Shown: positions 1 to 9,392, counted from the first letter of the stretch. The stretch: 35,139 nt of DNA from CAYVKM01 sp964452045 (GCA_964452045.1 CAYVKM010000034.1:1-35139); one strand, 5' to 3'. Notes: generated by a model from the letters alone, not told the origin. Numbers and translations: made by a program.

Positions 1-2
1 TT

Positions 3-3000
3 TTAATTTTTATGAACTGGCAGAACAATGGTAAAAGTGGTTCCTTTATTTTCCTTGCTCTCAACCTTTATCTTCCCACCGTGATTTTCAATAATTTTAT
101 AACTGATACTTAAGCCTAATCCGGTTCCTCTGCCCACCGGCTTAGTGGTGAAAAACGGATCGAAGATCTTATTCAGGATTTTTTTTGGAATGCCTTTCCC
201 ATCATCTTTGATCTCAATTTTTATCCGTTCATCAAGCTGATGGGTGGTTATCCAGATATTTCCCCGGTTCTCGATCGCCTGGGAAGCATTTAACAGTAGA
301 TTCATAAAAACCTGATTTATGTTTCCTGGATTACAATAAACCAGCGGCAAGTCCCCATAATTTCTGTGGACTTCGACACGATTTTTTAACTCGTTGTTCA
401 GTAGGAGTAAAGTCGATTCGATTCCTTCATGGATATCCACTTCCTTAAATTCGGCTTCATCCAGTCTGGAAAAGTTCCTCAAGTTCTGAACCACCTTTTT
501 TACCCGCTGACTTCCTTCGATGCTTTCGGTAATCAGAGAATCAATATCCTTCATGATAAAATCCAGGTCATAATTCTGCTTCAGATTTATTACTACCTCA
601 GCCACCTCCTGCTGGAGATTACCCGCCTCCAGGTTTTCTCGCAGAACATTCAGCAAATGCTGAACCCCCCGGTTATAATTTTCCAGCTCCCGCATATTGG
701 CGTAAACATAACTGATCGGATTGTTCAGTTCGTGGGCAACCCCGGCCACAAGTTGGCCAAGACTGGCCATTTTTTCACTCTGAACTAATTGAGCCTGGGT
801 GTCTTTCAGATCCTGGTAAAGCTGTTTCAGTTTCCGATTACTCTGGGCCAGCTTTTTGTTGGCTTTTTGTAATTTGTCCAGATACTGTTCGCGAGTTTTA
901 GCCTCGGTAATCTCCTGAATTAGCTGCTTGGATTGCTCAACATAATTATTGTTTTCGATGGCAATAGCTGCCTGTGCGGTTAGACTCTGAAAGACTGCCA
1001 AATCCTCTTCCCCAAAACTTCTCTTGATACGAAGTGGTCCAATAATCAGAATACCCCAATAATGTTCTCCCCTGGCGATAGGGAAGATATTGCTCTCCGG
1101 AAATTCCTTTTTAATAATGGAAAGTGTCTGTTGAAGTATTTTGTCCTCAAATTTTCTGGACTGCAATTCATCCGGTAAGATAATTTTCTCTTTTCCCGGA
1201 GTAGATCCCGATTCGGTTTTTTTAAGAAGCGCATTTTTTTCAGCTAATACATAGATGGCACAGAATTGTGGGTTAACTGCCTGGAAGATCGTTTCGGTGA
1301 GTTTCTGGTAAAGCTCGTCGTTGTTCTTGATCAGCACCAGTTCCTGAGAAAATTGTTGTAACAGTTTTCGGTACCGGATGGCAAAAATTTCCAGTCCCCT
1401 GATTTTTTCCAGAAAAAAGGTTAATCCCACTACGATAACCAAAAACAGAATAATCTGAACCAGTATACGCAATTGTATGGAATAGGTCTGTAAAAGAATA
1501 AAGATGATGTAGAACAAAAACAGCATGGTGGTAAAAAAGATAATAATTTTCCCGGTAGCCCAGCGGTACCGGTTGGTAGAGAATAAGGTATACGAAACCA
1601 CCAGTCCGATCAGGAGAAGAATCAGAAAAAGATTTTTTTCAAAACCCGGCTGACCGGTCACGCGATAAATGAACCGGTAACCTGAGAATAAATACCTGGG
1701 AAAACCCTCATACTCGTAAATCTTATAAAGTTGACCTGGTTTAAGATCAGAGACCAGAAGTTGTTTTCCGCCAGGGAAATAGATCAAAGCCTGATAGGTT
1801 AAATTTTCCCGTACCCCAAAATGTACCTTCAAATCATTCTGAGATAGATAACCACCCCCACCGGAAATTTCCCTGAATCCGGCAACCTGGTTATGGGATG
1901 AATCCGGTTGCTGTGGCCTGAGCAGGATTTTCGCACCAATTGCATCCCGGTTGGACCGTATGCCTGTTAATTCAATCTCGATGTAATCTTTGTAACCGTT
2001 TCCGTTATGGCGGTTGATATAGAGCAGACTGTTTGTGTCTTTATTGGCGACGAAAAGATCCAGATCCCCATCCAGATCAATATCGGCAGCAGCAGCTCCG
2101 GTGCTGTAATATCTTTTAAAATTCACAAATGAATGTTTTTCCTGGTAAATCTTTTCGAAGGTTGCTCTTCCCTCATTCAAGAAGAACATATTCGGACCAA
2201 CCGTATTCACCCAGATGTCCTGAAGTCCATCATTGTTGAAATCGGCAATTACGCTTCCGTAGGCCGGGTAAGGTATTATAATGTGAGCTGAATCTGTGAT
2301 ATCCGTGAACTTCCAGTCGGCGGATTTGGCTGGCGTATCATTCCGGTAAAGTTTACTGTTTCCCTCTCGGTCCGTCACCAGAAAATCCAGATCACCATCA
2401 TTGTCGATATCGCCAAAAGTTATTCCATCACTATTCAGGGAATCGGTTAAATGCGGGATGGAGAGATTTTGTTTTTGAAAAGTTCTGCCTGCTATATTAC
2501 GATAAAAATTATCCGGGGCAAACCAGTTGCAAACATAGAGATCGGGAAATCCGTCAGCATCAATATCGGCAAACGACGCGCTTTGGCTCACCTGATCATC
2601 CTTCAGTCCCCAGTCCAGGCTATGATCTGTCAAAAGGCCGCGTCCGTCTCCCATAAAAAGGCGGTTAGGATGATGTTCATCGGTGATGAACAGATCCAGG
2701 TTCCCGTCAAGATTTACATCGGCCCAGAAGGCGCCATTACCGTCCAGTGGCAAGGCGATCCCACTCCTGGCTGTAATATCCTCAAATTTCAGACCCGGGC
2801 GTTGCAGAAGGAGTTGGGTGCTTTCGCCCCACCCGGCAATGGCCATATCGGGTAGTCCATCGTTGTTTAAATCCCCGGAAGCGGCGCCCAGTTCCAGATT
2901 TTTTATGCCCTGTACCATCAGGTTACCACCCAGCCCTGATTCTATGGTTCGGTCTTCGAAAGGTCGGTGAGTTCCCTTATTAATAAATAGTCGGTTGAGA

Positions 3001-3245
3001 TTCCGAAACCGGACGACATAAAGGTCGGGTTTTAGGTCGTCATTTAAATCCCTGAAAGCTATTCCGTAGCTATCATCAAAATCGGGAATCAGGTCATGAG
3101 AAATCCTGGAGGTAAACATCCGGACAATTTCATCCTCCTGGGCGTATAGATTAAATACGTTAATGATCAGAAAGATAAAAATAATCTGGATGAAAATTGT
3201 ATTTTTTAAAACGGATAAGTTATAATGGCTTTTTTTATTTTTCAT
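3..3245 (-). CDS. Membrane sensor histidine kinase with extracytoplasmic FG-GAP propeller and ASPIC/UnbV domain
   Basis: The 1080-residue protein is complete in the window. Residues 11-35 form a signal/anchor segment. Residues about 45-415 hold repeated FG-GAP/VCBS calcium-loop motifs of the D-x-(D/N)-x-D-G type (DFNNDGLQD at 335, DLDGDLDLF at 390), expected to fold as a beta-propeller outside the membrane. Residues about 424-510 match the ASPIC/UnbV domain (SNRDAIGAK, GGGGYLSQ, HFGV). Hydrophobic segments at about 539-555, 567-588 and 593-611 cross the membrane. A GAF-like domain (about 635-765) and coiled coil (770-825) follow. The kinase core has phospho-acceptor His838 in VAGVAHELNNP, an N-box (Asn982, Asn986), DDGKGIP (1014-1020) and GRGTGLGLS (1039-1047). 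It should autophosphorylate in response to an external ligand or GAF signal. No response regulator is visible, but the gene ends at the window edge. UnbV with FG-GAP is usually found on secreted proteins, so the kinase fusion is unusual. The domain order is seen; the ligand is unknown. Confidence 0.9.
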   Translation of the reverse strand: MKNKKSHYNLSVLKNTIFIQIIFIFLIINVFNLYAQEDEIVRMFTSRISHDLIPDFDDSYGIAFRDLNDDLKPDLYVVRFRNLNRLFINKGTHRPFEDRTIESGLGGNLMVQGIKNLELGAASGDLNNDGLPDMAIAGWGESTQLLLQRPGLKFEDITARSGIALPLDGNGAFWADVNLDGNLDLFITDEHHPNRLFMGDGRGLLTDHSLDWGLKDDQVSQSASFADIDADGFPDLYVCNWFAPDNFYRNIAGRTFQKQNLSIPHLTDSLNSDGITFGDIDNDGDLDFLVTDREGNSKLYRNDTPAKSADWKFTDITDSAHIIIPYPAYGSVIADFNNDGLQDIWVNTVGPNMFFLNEGRATFEKIYQEKHSFVNFKRYYSTGAAAADIDLDGDLDLFVANKDTNSLLYINRHNGNGYKDYIEIELTGIRSNRDAIGAKILLRPQQPDSSHNQVAGFREISGGGGYLSQNDLKVHFGVRENLTYQALIYFPGGKQLLVSDLKPGQLYKIYEYEGFPRYLFSGYRFIYRVTGQPGFEKNLFLILLLIGLVVSYTLFSTNRYRWATGKIIIFFTTMLFLFYIIFILLQTYSIQLRILVQIILFLVIVVGLTFFLEKIRGLEIFAIRYRKLLQQFSQELVLIKNNDELYQKLTETIFQAVNPQFCAIYVLAEKNALLKKTESGSTPGKEKIILPDELQSRKFEDKILQQTLSIIKKEFPESNIFPIARGEHYWGILIIGPLRIKRSFGEEDLAVFQSLTAQAAIAIENNNYVEQSKQLIQEITEAKTREQYLDKLQKANKKLAQSNRKLKQLYQDLKDTQAQLVQSEKMASLGQLVAGVAHELNNPISYVYANMRELENYNRGVQHLLNVLRENLEAGNLQQEVAEVVINLKQNYDLDFIMKDIDSLITESIEGSQRVKKVVQNLRNFSRLDEAEFKEVDIHEGIESTLLLLNNELKNRVEVHRNYGDLPLVYCNPGNINQVFMNLLLNASQAIENRGNIWITTHQLDERIKIEIKDDGKGIPKKILNKIFDPFFTTKPVGRGTGLGLSISYKIIENHGGKIKVESKENKGTTFTIVLPVHKN

Positions 3246-3420
3246 TACTATCGGGATTATTTTCTGGGTAAAAATTTATAGGTATAGATTGCCCTTTACA
3301 AGCAGAATTGTAGTTGAGCAAATTCCAATTGTTCTCTGATTGACAGATCGTCCATTTTACAAAATCATTTGAAAGTAAATGTTTTATTTATTTTAGAATT
3401 ATTTCTATATTAATGGGTAA

Positions 3421-3432
3421 TTTCTTAAGAAA
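3421..3432. repeat. 12-bp perfect palindrome in divergent promoter region
   Basis: TTTCTTAAGAAA reads identically on both strands. It lies between the divergent kinase gene and the CCA nucleotidyltransferase gene, where an operator would be expected. It is AT-rich and could be chance. No regulator gene is adjacent. Confidence 0.35.
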
Positions 3433-3522
3433 CTTTTGTCATTTGTCATTGGCCACTTAGCATTATTTTAGGATTTGTTTCGATTTCACTTTTTACTTTT
3501 GAATTTTAACTTTTAACTCCCC
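3432..3522. repeat. Degenerate 7-base tandem repeat, 13 units in register
   Basis: From 3432 the sequence can be cut into 13 consecutive heptamers that stay in one register. Clear units are ACTTTTG (3432), ACTTTTT (3488), ACTTTTG (3495), AATTTTA (3502) and ACTTTTA (3509). TCATTTG and TCATTGG follow the first unit, and the intervening units are more decayed. The unit at 3432 and the block at 3488 are exactly 8 x 7 bases apart. This resembles the short heptanucleotide tandem repeats known from intergenic regions of some bacteria. The repeats fill the space just upstream of the CCA nucleotidyltransferase gene. The rest of the 316-base gap (3246-3420 and 3523-3561) shows nothing clear except an AAGG ribosome site at 3547-3550. 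Confidence 0.5.
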
Positions 3523-3561
3523 GTTTATCCGGGCAAAAATTTTCATAAGGATCATTCCGCT

Positions 3562-4956
3562 TTGAAGCTAAAGATTCATAAAGGTAAGGGTATACTAACC
3601 AAAGTTGGTCGGCTTGCCGCTGAACTAGATTTAAAAGTTTATGCGGTTGGCGGTTTTGTCCGGGATCTTTATCTGGGAAAAGAGGGCACCGATATCGATT
3701 TTGTGGTATTGGGGGATGCCATTCAATTTGCCGAATCCTTTCAGAAAAAATATCGTTCCGGAAAAGTTGTTACTTATCCCCGATTTGGGACAGCAGCATT
3801 GAATTATCAAAAATATATACTGGAATTTGTCAGTGCCCGTTCGGAAAGCTATGATAAAAATTCACGCAAGCCCCGGGTGAGAAAGGCGGATCTGCAAAGC
3901 GATCTGTCCCGCCGGGATTTTACCATCAACACCCTGTTAATGGATTTATCCGATAAGCATTTCGGCGAAATCATCGACATGTCTGATGCAAAAGAGGATA
4001 TTGATAAAAAACTGATCCGCACGCCGCTCGATCCGATTGAAACGTTTTCAGACGATCCGCTCCGGATTCTGCGGGCCATTCGTTTTGCTACAGTGCTGGA
4101 ATTTCAGATTGAAGATAAGACTTTTCAGGCGATAATTGAAACCCGGGAACGATTGAGTATCATCTCCCAGGAGCGGATCACCGAAGAATTCCGCAGACTG
4201 ATGTTGGCCAGGAAACCGTCTGTCGGATTGATTATGCTTCTGGAAACCGGATTACTTGACATTATCTTTCCCGAGCTTGTCCAGTTGACCGGGGTAGAGC
4301 AACGCCAGGATTTCCATCATAAGGATGTATTTTATCATACCATCCGGGTTGTGGATAATATTGCCGAGAGATCCAATAGTTTTGAACTTCGCCTGGCTGC
4401 GCTGATGCATGATATTGCCAAACCCCAGACCAAGAGATTTGTGGAAGATGTTGGCTGGACATTTCATGGTCATGAAGATCTGGGAGCACGAATGGTGGAG
4501 CGAATTGGCCGGAGGATGAGGCTTCCCCTATCCACCATTAAATATGTACAGAAACTGGTTCGGCTGCATCTCCGTCCCATGCAGCTGGTAGATGAAAATG
4601 TTACCGACAGTGCCATTCGCCGGCTGATGGTGGAAGCCGGAAATGAAATAGACGATCTGATGATGCTTTGCCGCGCGGATATTACCTCAAAGAATCCGGA
4701 GAAAGTAAAGCAATATCTGGCTAATTTCGATATGGTGGAAGAGAAAATGCGGGCAGTTGAGGAAAAAGATAAACTGCGCAACTTTCGGCCGGCCATTAAC
4801 GGAAATACCATCATGCAAACTCTGAACATCCCGGCTGGTCCGAAGGTGGGAAAAATTAAAAAAGAGATTGTAGATGCCATCCTGGATGGTAAAATTCCTA
4901 ATGAGGAAAAAGCCTGCCTTGATTATATGTTAAAAATAAGAGACAAGTTATTGTAA
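3562..4956 (+). CDS. cca: CCA tRNA nucleotidyltransferase / poly(A) polymerase family protein with HD domain
   Basis: This 464-residue class II nucleotidyltransferase probably adds or repairs the 3' CCA end of tRNA. The family also contains poly(A) polymerases and A-adding or CC-adding enzymes, and sequence alone does not separate these. The N-terminal catalytic head has GGFVRD (30-35), the metal-binding pair Asp44/Asp46 in GTDIDFVV, RRDFTINTL (117-125) and the DDPLRILRAIRFA region (164-176). A C-terminal HD domain has His259 and HD at 283-284 in ALMHDIAKP, as in many bacterial CCA enzymes. The start is TTG at 3562, because AAGG (3547-3550) lies before it and no in-frame ATG precedes the catalytic motifs. 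The gene stands 77 bases ahead of the Yip1 gene. Confidence 0.93.
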   Translation: MKLKIHKGKGILTKVGRLAAELDLKVYAVGGFVRDLYLGKEGTDIDFVVLGDAIQFAESFQKKYRSGKVVTYPRFGTAALNYQKYILEFVSARSESYDKNSRKPRVRKADLQSDLSRRDFTINTLLMDLSDKHFGEIIDMSDAKEDIDKKLIRTPLDPIETFSDDPLRILRAIRFATVLEFQIEDKTFQAIIETRERLSIISQERITEEFRRLMLARKPSVGLIMLLETGLLDIIFPELVQLTGVEQRQDFHHKDVFYHTIRVVDNIAERSNSFELRLAALMHDIAKPQTKRFVEDVGWTFHGHEDLGARMVERIGRRMRLPLSTIKYVQKLVRLHLRPMQLVDENVTDSAIRRLMVEAGNEIDDLMMLCRADITSKNPEKVKQYLANFDMVEEKMRAVEEKDKLRNFRPAINGNTIMQTLNIPAGPKVGKIKKEIVDAILDGKIPNEEKACLDYMLKIRDKLL

Positions 4957-5033
4957 TACCTTTCGGAATGAGTGCATAAATTCATAAGATAAATTTTCTT
5001 CTTGGTAAACTGTAAAAAATAAAGGGGAAAAGG

Positions 5034-5999
5034 ATGAGTGACGAAAAAGATGAAAAAGGCATGGGAGAAAAAAAGGATCAGCATAAGCCAGATGAAGAAA
5101 CCAAAAAGGATTTAGACGAAATTCTTGGTCAGTTGAAAGAGAGTGAAAAAAAAGCAGCGAAGGAGACCGAAAAGGGATCAGATGATAAGGGAGACTTTTC
5201 CTTTCAACCGCCTCAATCAGAGGGTGGGGCAGAGAACGAACCGGAGGGACTGGACGGGATTCTGGATAAAATATCGGAGACGGAACCGGTGGAAGATCAA
5301 AATGCAATTCAGCGAATTATCAATGTATTTTTTAATCCCCTGAAACTTTTCCGTTATCTGCGGCAAAAGCCGGAGTTTATGCTTCCCCTGGTTCTGGCGG
5401 TGCTTATCGGTTTGGGTACCGCCTATCTGGTTTATGATATTGCTATAGACGATCAGATTGCCAAGTTTGAGCAAAACGACCGGATCCCTGATGAGCAAAA
5501 AGATCTGATTATTGACCGGTTGGAGGAAAGCCGGACCGGAACAACCCGGATTTTATACTCGGTGGTTATACCGTTCTTTATGGTCATAATTTTGTTTCTT
5601 CTTATTTCCGCGGTGTTTCTGTTTATTGGTAACGTTCTGCTTGGTGGTAAGGCAAAATATAAGCAGGTGTTGTCGGTTTATGGTTATTCTTACTTGATCA
5701 TGGGGATTCTGGGAACTATCGTCAAAGTGCCACTCATCCTGAAACAACATACAGTAAAAATTGACACCAGTCTTGCCGTATTATTCAGTCCGACTAGCAT
5801 GAGTACGGCACTGTATAATTTCATTGGGAGCTTCGATATCTTTACCGTCTGGTTCTTAATTGTCTTCGGAATTGGGTTTGCGGTTATTTACCGTTTCTCG
5901 AAACTAAAGGCCCTTGCTTCCGTATTTATTGCCTGGTTGGCTTATGTGGTCATCTTTAAAGTTTTATTGGGGAGCCTTTTTGCCGGCTTTGGCGCCTAA
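5034..5999 (+). CDS. Yip1-domain integral membrane protein with acidic N-terminal tail
   Basis: The 321-residue protein has a hydrophilic, acidic N-terminal region of about 95 residues. A membrane domain of about five helices follows, beginning at the NVFFNPLKLFRYLRQKP motif typical of Yip1-family proteins. The function of bacterial Yip1 proteins is largely unknown; membrane organisation or transport has been suggested. The tail carries two copies of one short motif, LDEILGQLKESE (residues 27-38) and LDGILDKISETE (73-84), which could be docking peptides. The start is ATG at 5034 behind an AAAGGGGAAAAGG purine run. The tolC-like gene starts 61 bases downstream, so co-transcription with the exporter operon is possible but not shown. 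The fold assignment is good; the role is unknown. Confidence 0.8.
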   Translation: MSDEKDEKGMGEKKDQHKPDEETKKDLDEILGQLKESEKKAAKETEKGSDDKGDFSFQPPQSEGGAENEPEGLDGILDKISETEPVEDQNAIQRIINVFFNPLKLFRYLRQKPEFMLPLVLAVLIGLGTAYLVYDIAIDDQIAKFEQNDRIPDEQKDLIIDRLEESRTGTTRILYSVVIPFFMVIILFLLISAVFLFIGNVLLGGKAKYKQVLSVYGYSYLIMGILGTIVKVPLILKQHTVKIDTSLAVLFSPTSMSTALYNFIGSFDIFTVWFLIVFGIGFAVIYRFSKLKALASVFIAWLAYVVIFKVLLGSLFAGFGA

Positions 6000-6060
6000 T
6001 GGAACATTCAAAAAAGTAAATTAATAATTATATCTGTTTTAATCAGGCGGAGGAAATGCA

Positions 6061-7419
6061 ATGAAATTTTGGATTCTTGTTTTATCACTATTCCTTTTGG
6101 TACCGGTTTTTGCTTATGGTCAAATTGGAAACCAGGTATTAACCCTAAACGACTGTATTGAGATTGCTCTACAAAATAATGCCAATATCAATACTTATAG
6201 AAATTTATCCCGTATTGCTGAACTGAGTAAAACAAAGTCCTATAGCAATATCTTACCCCAGATAAATTTTCGTTTTGATGCAGGGCGATACGAGGTTGGA
6301 GATGCGACATATCTTGGGGATGCAATCGATCCGGTTACCGGAGATGTTCGCCAGATCACTCTAACCCGTCCGGCCTTCAAGAGAAATTCTCATTCGGCAA
6401 ATATAAACCTTGCCCAAAACATTTTCGATGGCGGATACTGGTGGAATAACATTCGTTATAACAAAGTTTTGAATAATGCTGCAAAACAGGATCTACAATA
6501 TACTGAAAATCAGGTAATTAAAACGGTTGCCCAATATTACTACGATTTATTGAAACAGAAAAAATTACTTCAAGTTTACTCTGCTGCGGTAAAACGAAGC
6601 CAGGACCAGCTGGACAGGACACAAAGTATGTACGAGATTGGTTCAGTAGCCCAAGTGGATGTATATCGTGCTCGGGTAAATCTTGGTCAGGACCAGATAG
6701 CCTACCTACAGCAAAAAAATACTGTTGAACAGGCTATTCAGATGCTCAACCTGGCCATGGGTCGGGATCCGTTAACGAGTGTCGATATTGATTCCACCAT
6801 TTCTGTAAAACCCTTGGAATTGAATCTTGACGATTTATTACAAAAAGCTTTTGCCAATCAACCGGAATTAAAAAGTATGGAATTGAATGTCCGGTCCCAG
6901 GAATTAAGTGTGGCGATGGCAAAAAGCCCGTTTTTACCGAATGTCAGTTTCGGATTTAACTACAACCGGGATAATGAACTTTTCAAACAAATCTACACAG
7001 ATTTTAATAAAAACTGGACTATCAGCTATGGTATTCGGATTTCTTACAATTTGTTTAACGGGTTCTCGGATATGGTAAATTATCAAACCAGTCGTATCCA
7101 GTTAAAAAACTCCAAAATCTCGTTTGAGGATTACAAACGAAATTTAACCTCCAACATTAAAGTCCTTCAGAATAATTATAATGCCATTTTAGAAATTGTT
7201 GAGATTGATAAGAAAAATCTGGAGGCGTCGAGAGAGGAATACCGCCTGGCGAATGAACGGTATCGTTTAGGATCCGGCACTTCTCTGGAATTACGGGAAG
7301 CACAGGTAAATCTTACCCAGGCAGAGCAGATATTGGTTTCTGCCGAATATAATACCATCATTAATTATCTGGAATTACAGGAGGCTATAGGTAAAATTCA
7401 AACCGCATTAAACTTATAA
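6061..7419 (+). CDS. TolC-family outer-membrane efflux protein
   Basis: At 452 residues this has the usual length of a TolC-family outer-membrane factor, which forms the exit duct of a tripartite exporter. A signal peptide covers residues 1-20 (hydrophobic LVLSLFLLVPVFAYG). Two outer-membrane efflux repeats follow: LTLNDCIEIALQNNANI near the N-terminus and LDDLLQKAFANQPELKSMEL in the middle. The helices contain the typical ANERYRLGSGTSLELREAQ and YEIGSVAQVDVYRARV segments. The start is ATG at 6061 with GGAGG 7-11 bases upstream. It is the first gene of a tight run with the adaptor 11 bases downstream and the ATPase and permeases after that, so it most likely works with them. The substrate cannot be read from the sequence. 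Confidence 0.93.
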   Translation: MKFWILVLSLFLLVPVFAYGQIGNQVLTLNDCIEIALQNNANINTYRNLSRIAELSKTKSYSNILPQINFRFDAGRYEVGDATYLGDAIDPVTGDVRQITLTRPAFKRNSHSANINLAQNIFDGGYWWNNIRYNKVLNNAAKQDLQYTENQVIKTVAQYYYDLLKQKKLLQVYSAAVKRSQDQLDRTQSMYEIGSVAQVDVYRARVNLGQDQIAYLQQKNTVEQAIQMLNLAMGRDPLTSVDIDSTISVKPLELNLDDLLQKAFANQPELKSMELNVRSQELSVAMAKSPFLPNVSFGFNYNRDNELFKQIYTDFNKNWTISYGIRISYNLFNGFSDMVNYQTSRIQLKNSKISFEDYKRNLTSNIKVLQNNYNAILEIVEIDKKNLEASREEYRLANERYRLGSGTSLELREAQVNLTQAEQILVSAEYNTIINYLELQEAIGKIQTALNL

Positions 7420-7430
7420 AGGTATAGTTC

Positions 7431-8669
7431 ATGAAAAAAATACTGATTATTGCAGCAGTGGTTGTTGTTCTGGCAATCATCATTATTGCAAACCTTTCTT
7501 CCGGTAAAGATGCTACAGAAGTTCAAACTGAAAAAGTTTTCCGGGCAGATATCACCTCAAAAGTAACCGGAAATGGTAAAATTTATCCGGTATCCGAGGT
7601 CGATATCAGTGCCAAGGTATCCGGTGAAATTCTGGCGATTAATGCCAACGAGGGTGATACAGTTAAAGTGGGGCAGGTTCTGGTCCGTTTGGATGATCAG
7701 CAATATCAGGCCATGCTGGACCGGGCCAAATCATCCATTCTTGGCGCCCGGGCACAGATGAAACTTGCTAAAACGGAATTGGAACGAACTAAAGAGCTCT
7801 TTCAGAAAAAGCTGGTTTCGCAAGCGGATCTGGATATCTCTCAGGCAAATTATGATAATTACGAAAGTCAGTATTACCAGGCCGAGGCAAATCTAAAGGA
7901 AGCTCAGGATGCCCTGGACAAAACCGTTCTGCGAGCGCCGATAGACGGAGTGGTGATCCGGAAAAATAAAGAAAAAGGTGAGATGGCTTTGGGATCACAG
8001 TTCCAGGCGGATATGATCATGGGAATCGCCGACCTCAGCCGGATGGAGGCCCGGGTGGAAGTGAATGAAAATGACATTATCAATGTCTCGCTAAACGATT
8101 CCAGCAGTGTGGAAATTGATGCTTTTCAGGATACCACTTTCCGGGGCATGGTCACCGAAATTTCTCACTCCGCTAGCACCGTTGCTGCCGGAACGATTGA
8201 AGAGGTAACCAATTACGAAGTCAGAATATTATTGCTGGATAAAGTGCCATCCTTCAGACCGGGAATGTCCGCCACTGCGGATATCCGGACCAAAACAGTC
8301 AAGAATGCACTTAATATTCCCATTCAGAGTTTAACTGCCCGGGAAAGGGAAAAACTGGAAAAAGCTGAAGGAGTAGAAACCACTCCTGCACAGCGGGAGC
8401 AGGAAGAACAGGCGGAAAATCCAAAGCTGAAGAAGGAAAAGAAAGAAAATGAAATGGTGGAAGTGGTTTTCGTAGTAGAGGGCGATGTGGCCAAAATGAG
8501 GGAAGTAAAAATTGGGATCAGCGACGAAAATTACTATCAGGTATTACATGGAGTAAACGAAGGGGATGAAGTCATAACCGGACCTTTTAAGGTCCTCAGT
8601 CGGACACTAAAGGATGGTGAGCTGGTAAAAGTAAAGAATAAAGAAAAGGGCTTTGTGAGGGAAGACTAA
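7431..8669 (+). CDS. MacA/HlyD-type periplasmic adaptor subunit
   Basis: This 412-residue membrane-fusion protein should bridge the inner-membrane MacB-type transporter and the TolC-like duct. It has an N-terminal membrane anchor (residues 3-20), a lipoyl/barrel-sandwich half (VSEVDISAKVSGEI at about 54-67), and an alpha-helical hairpin (about 92-165) with repeated coiled-coil heptads. A second lipoyl half (LRAPIDGVVIRKN, 167-179) and a beta-barrel domain follow. A very charged Lys/Glu insertion of about 40 residues (about 303-341) interrupts the beta-barrel/membrane-proximal region. Typical MacA proteins lack it, and it may be a flexible loop. The gene is 11 bases after the TolC-like gene and 12 bases before the ATPase. 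The family is certain; the MacA-type subgroup is inferred from its MacB-type neighbours. Confidence 0.92.
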   Translation: MKKILIIAAVVVVLAIIIIANLSSGKDATEVQTEKVFRADITSKVTGNGKIYPVSEVDISAKVSGEILAINANEGDTVKVGQVLVRLDDQQYQAMLDRAKSSILGARAQMKLAKTELERTKELFQKKLVSQADLDISQANYDNYESQYYQAEANLKEAQDALDKTVLRAPIDGVVIRKNKEKGEMALGSQFQADMIMGIADLSRMEARVEVNENDIINVSLNDSSSVEIDAFQDTTFRGMVTEISHSASTVAAGTIEEVTNYEVRILLLDKVPSFRPGMSATADIRTKTVKNALNIPIQSLTAREREKLEKAEGVETTPAQREQEEQAENPKLKKEKKENEMVEVVFVVEGDVAKMREVKIGISDENYYQVLHGVNEGDEVITGPFKVLSRTLKDGELVKVKNKEKGFVRED

Positions 8670-8681
8670 AAAGGGGGTCTG

Positions 8682-9392
8682 ATGTCTGATAGTCACGTAA
8701 TCCAAATTTCCAAACTGCATAAAATATATATCCTGGGTAAAACAAAAGTACACGCCTTGCGCGGTATCGATCTGGAGGTCAAAAAGGGGGAATATATCTC
8801 CATTATGGGGCCATCCGGATCAGGCAAATCCACGCTGATGAATATTATTGGTTGTCTGGATGTTTCCACCTCCGGAACCTACCATTTAAATGGTCAGGAT
8901 GTGAGTGGGATGACCGATGATGAGTTGGCGAGAATCAGAAATAAAGAGATTGGTTTTGTATTTCAAACTTTTAATCTACTTCCCCGTGCCTCTGCATTGC
9001 ATAATGTGGAACTGCCGCTTATCTACAATGGCACCGGCTCAAGCAAACGAAAGGAGCTGGCTAAACAGGCTCTGGAAAAAGTCGGTCTGGCGGACCGGAT
9101 GAACCATAAACCAAACGAGCTTTCCGGAGGTCAACGCCAGCGGGTGGCTATTGCCCGGGCCCTGGTAAATAATCCCTCCATGATCCTGGCGGATGAACCC
9201 ACCGGTAATCTGGATACCACGACCGGTGAGGAAATTATGGTGATCTTTGACCGCTTAAATGAAATGGGGAACACGATTGTGCTGGTTACCCATGAGGATT
9301 TTATTGCCCGGCATTCGAACCGGATTATCCGGCTTAAGGATGGTTTGATAGAGAAAGAAGAAATCCCCGAACCGGCTGAGGAGAGTAAATGA
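8682..9392 (+). CDS. MacB/LolD-type ABC transporter ATP-binding protein
   Basis: The 236-residue ATPase energises the transporter from the cytoplasm. It has Walker A GPSGSGKST (43-51), Q-loop Gln95 in GFVFQTFNLLPR, signature LSGGQ (147-151), Walker B MILADE (167-172) with the following PTGNLD, and H-loop His214. These are the hallmarks of the MacB/LolD/FtsE group. In E. coli MacB the ATPase and permease are one polypeptide. Here the ATPase is free-standing and its stop overlaps the first permease start by 4 bases (ATGA), giving translational coupling. A good ribosome site (AAGGGGG) precedes the ATG. It probably serves both permeases downstream. The function in macrolide, peptide or lipoprotein export is undetermined. 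Confidence 0.95.
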   Translation: MSDSHVIQISKLHKIYILGKTKVHALRGIDLEVKKGEYISIMGPSGSGKSTLMNIIGCLDVSTSGTYHLNGQDVSGMTDDELARIRNKEIGFVFQTFNLLPRASALHNVELPLIYNGTGSSKRKELAKQALEKVGLADRMNHKPNELSGGQRQRVAIARALVNNPSMILADEPTGNLDTTTGEEIMVIFDRLNEMGNTIVLVTHEDFIARHSNRIIRLKDGLIEKEEIPEPAEESK

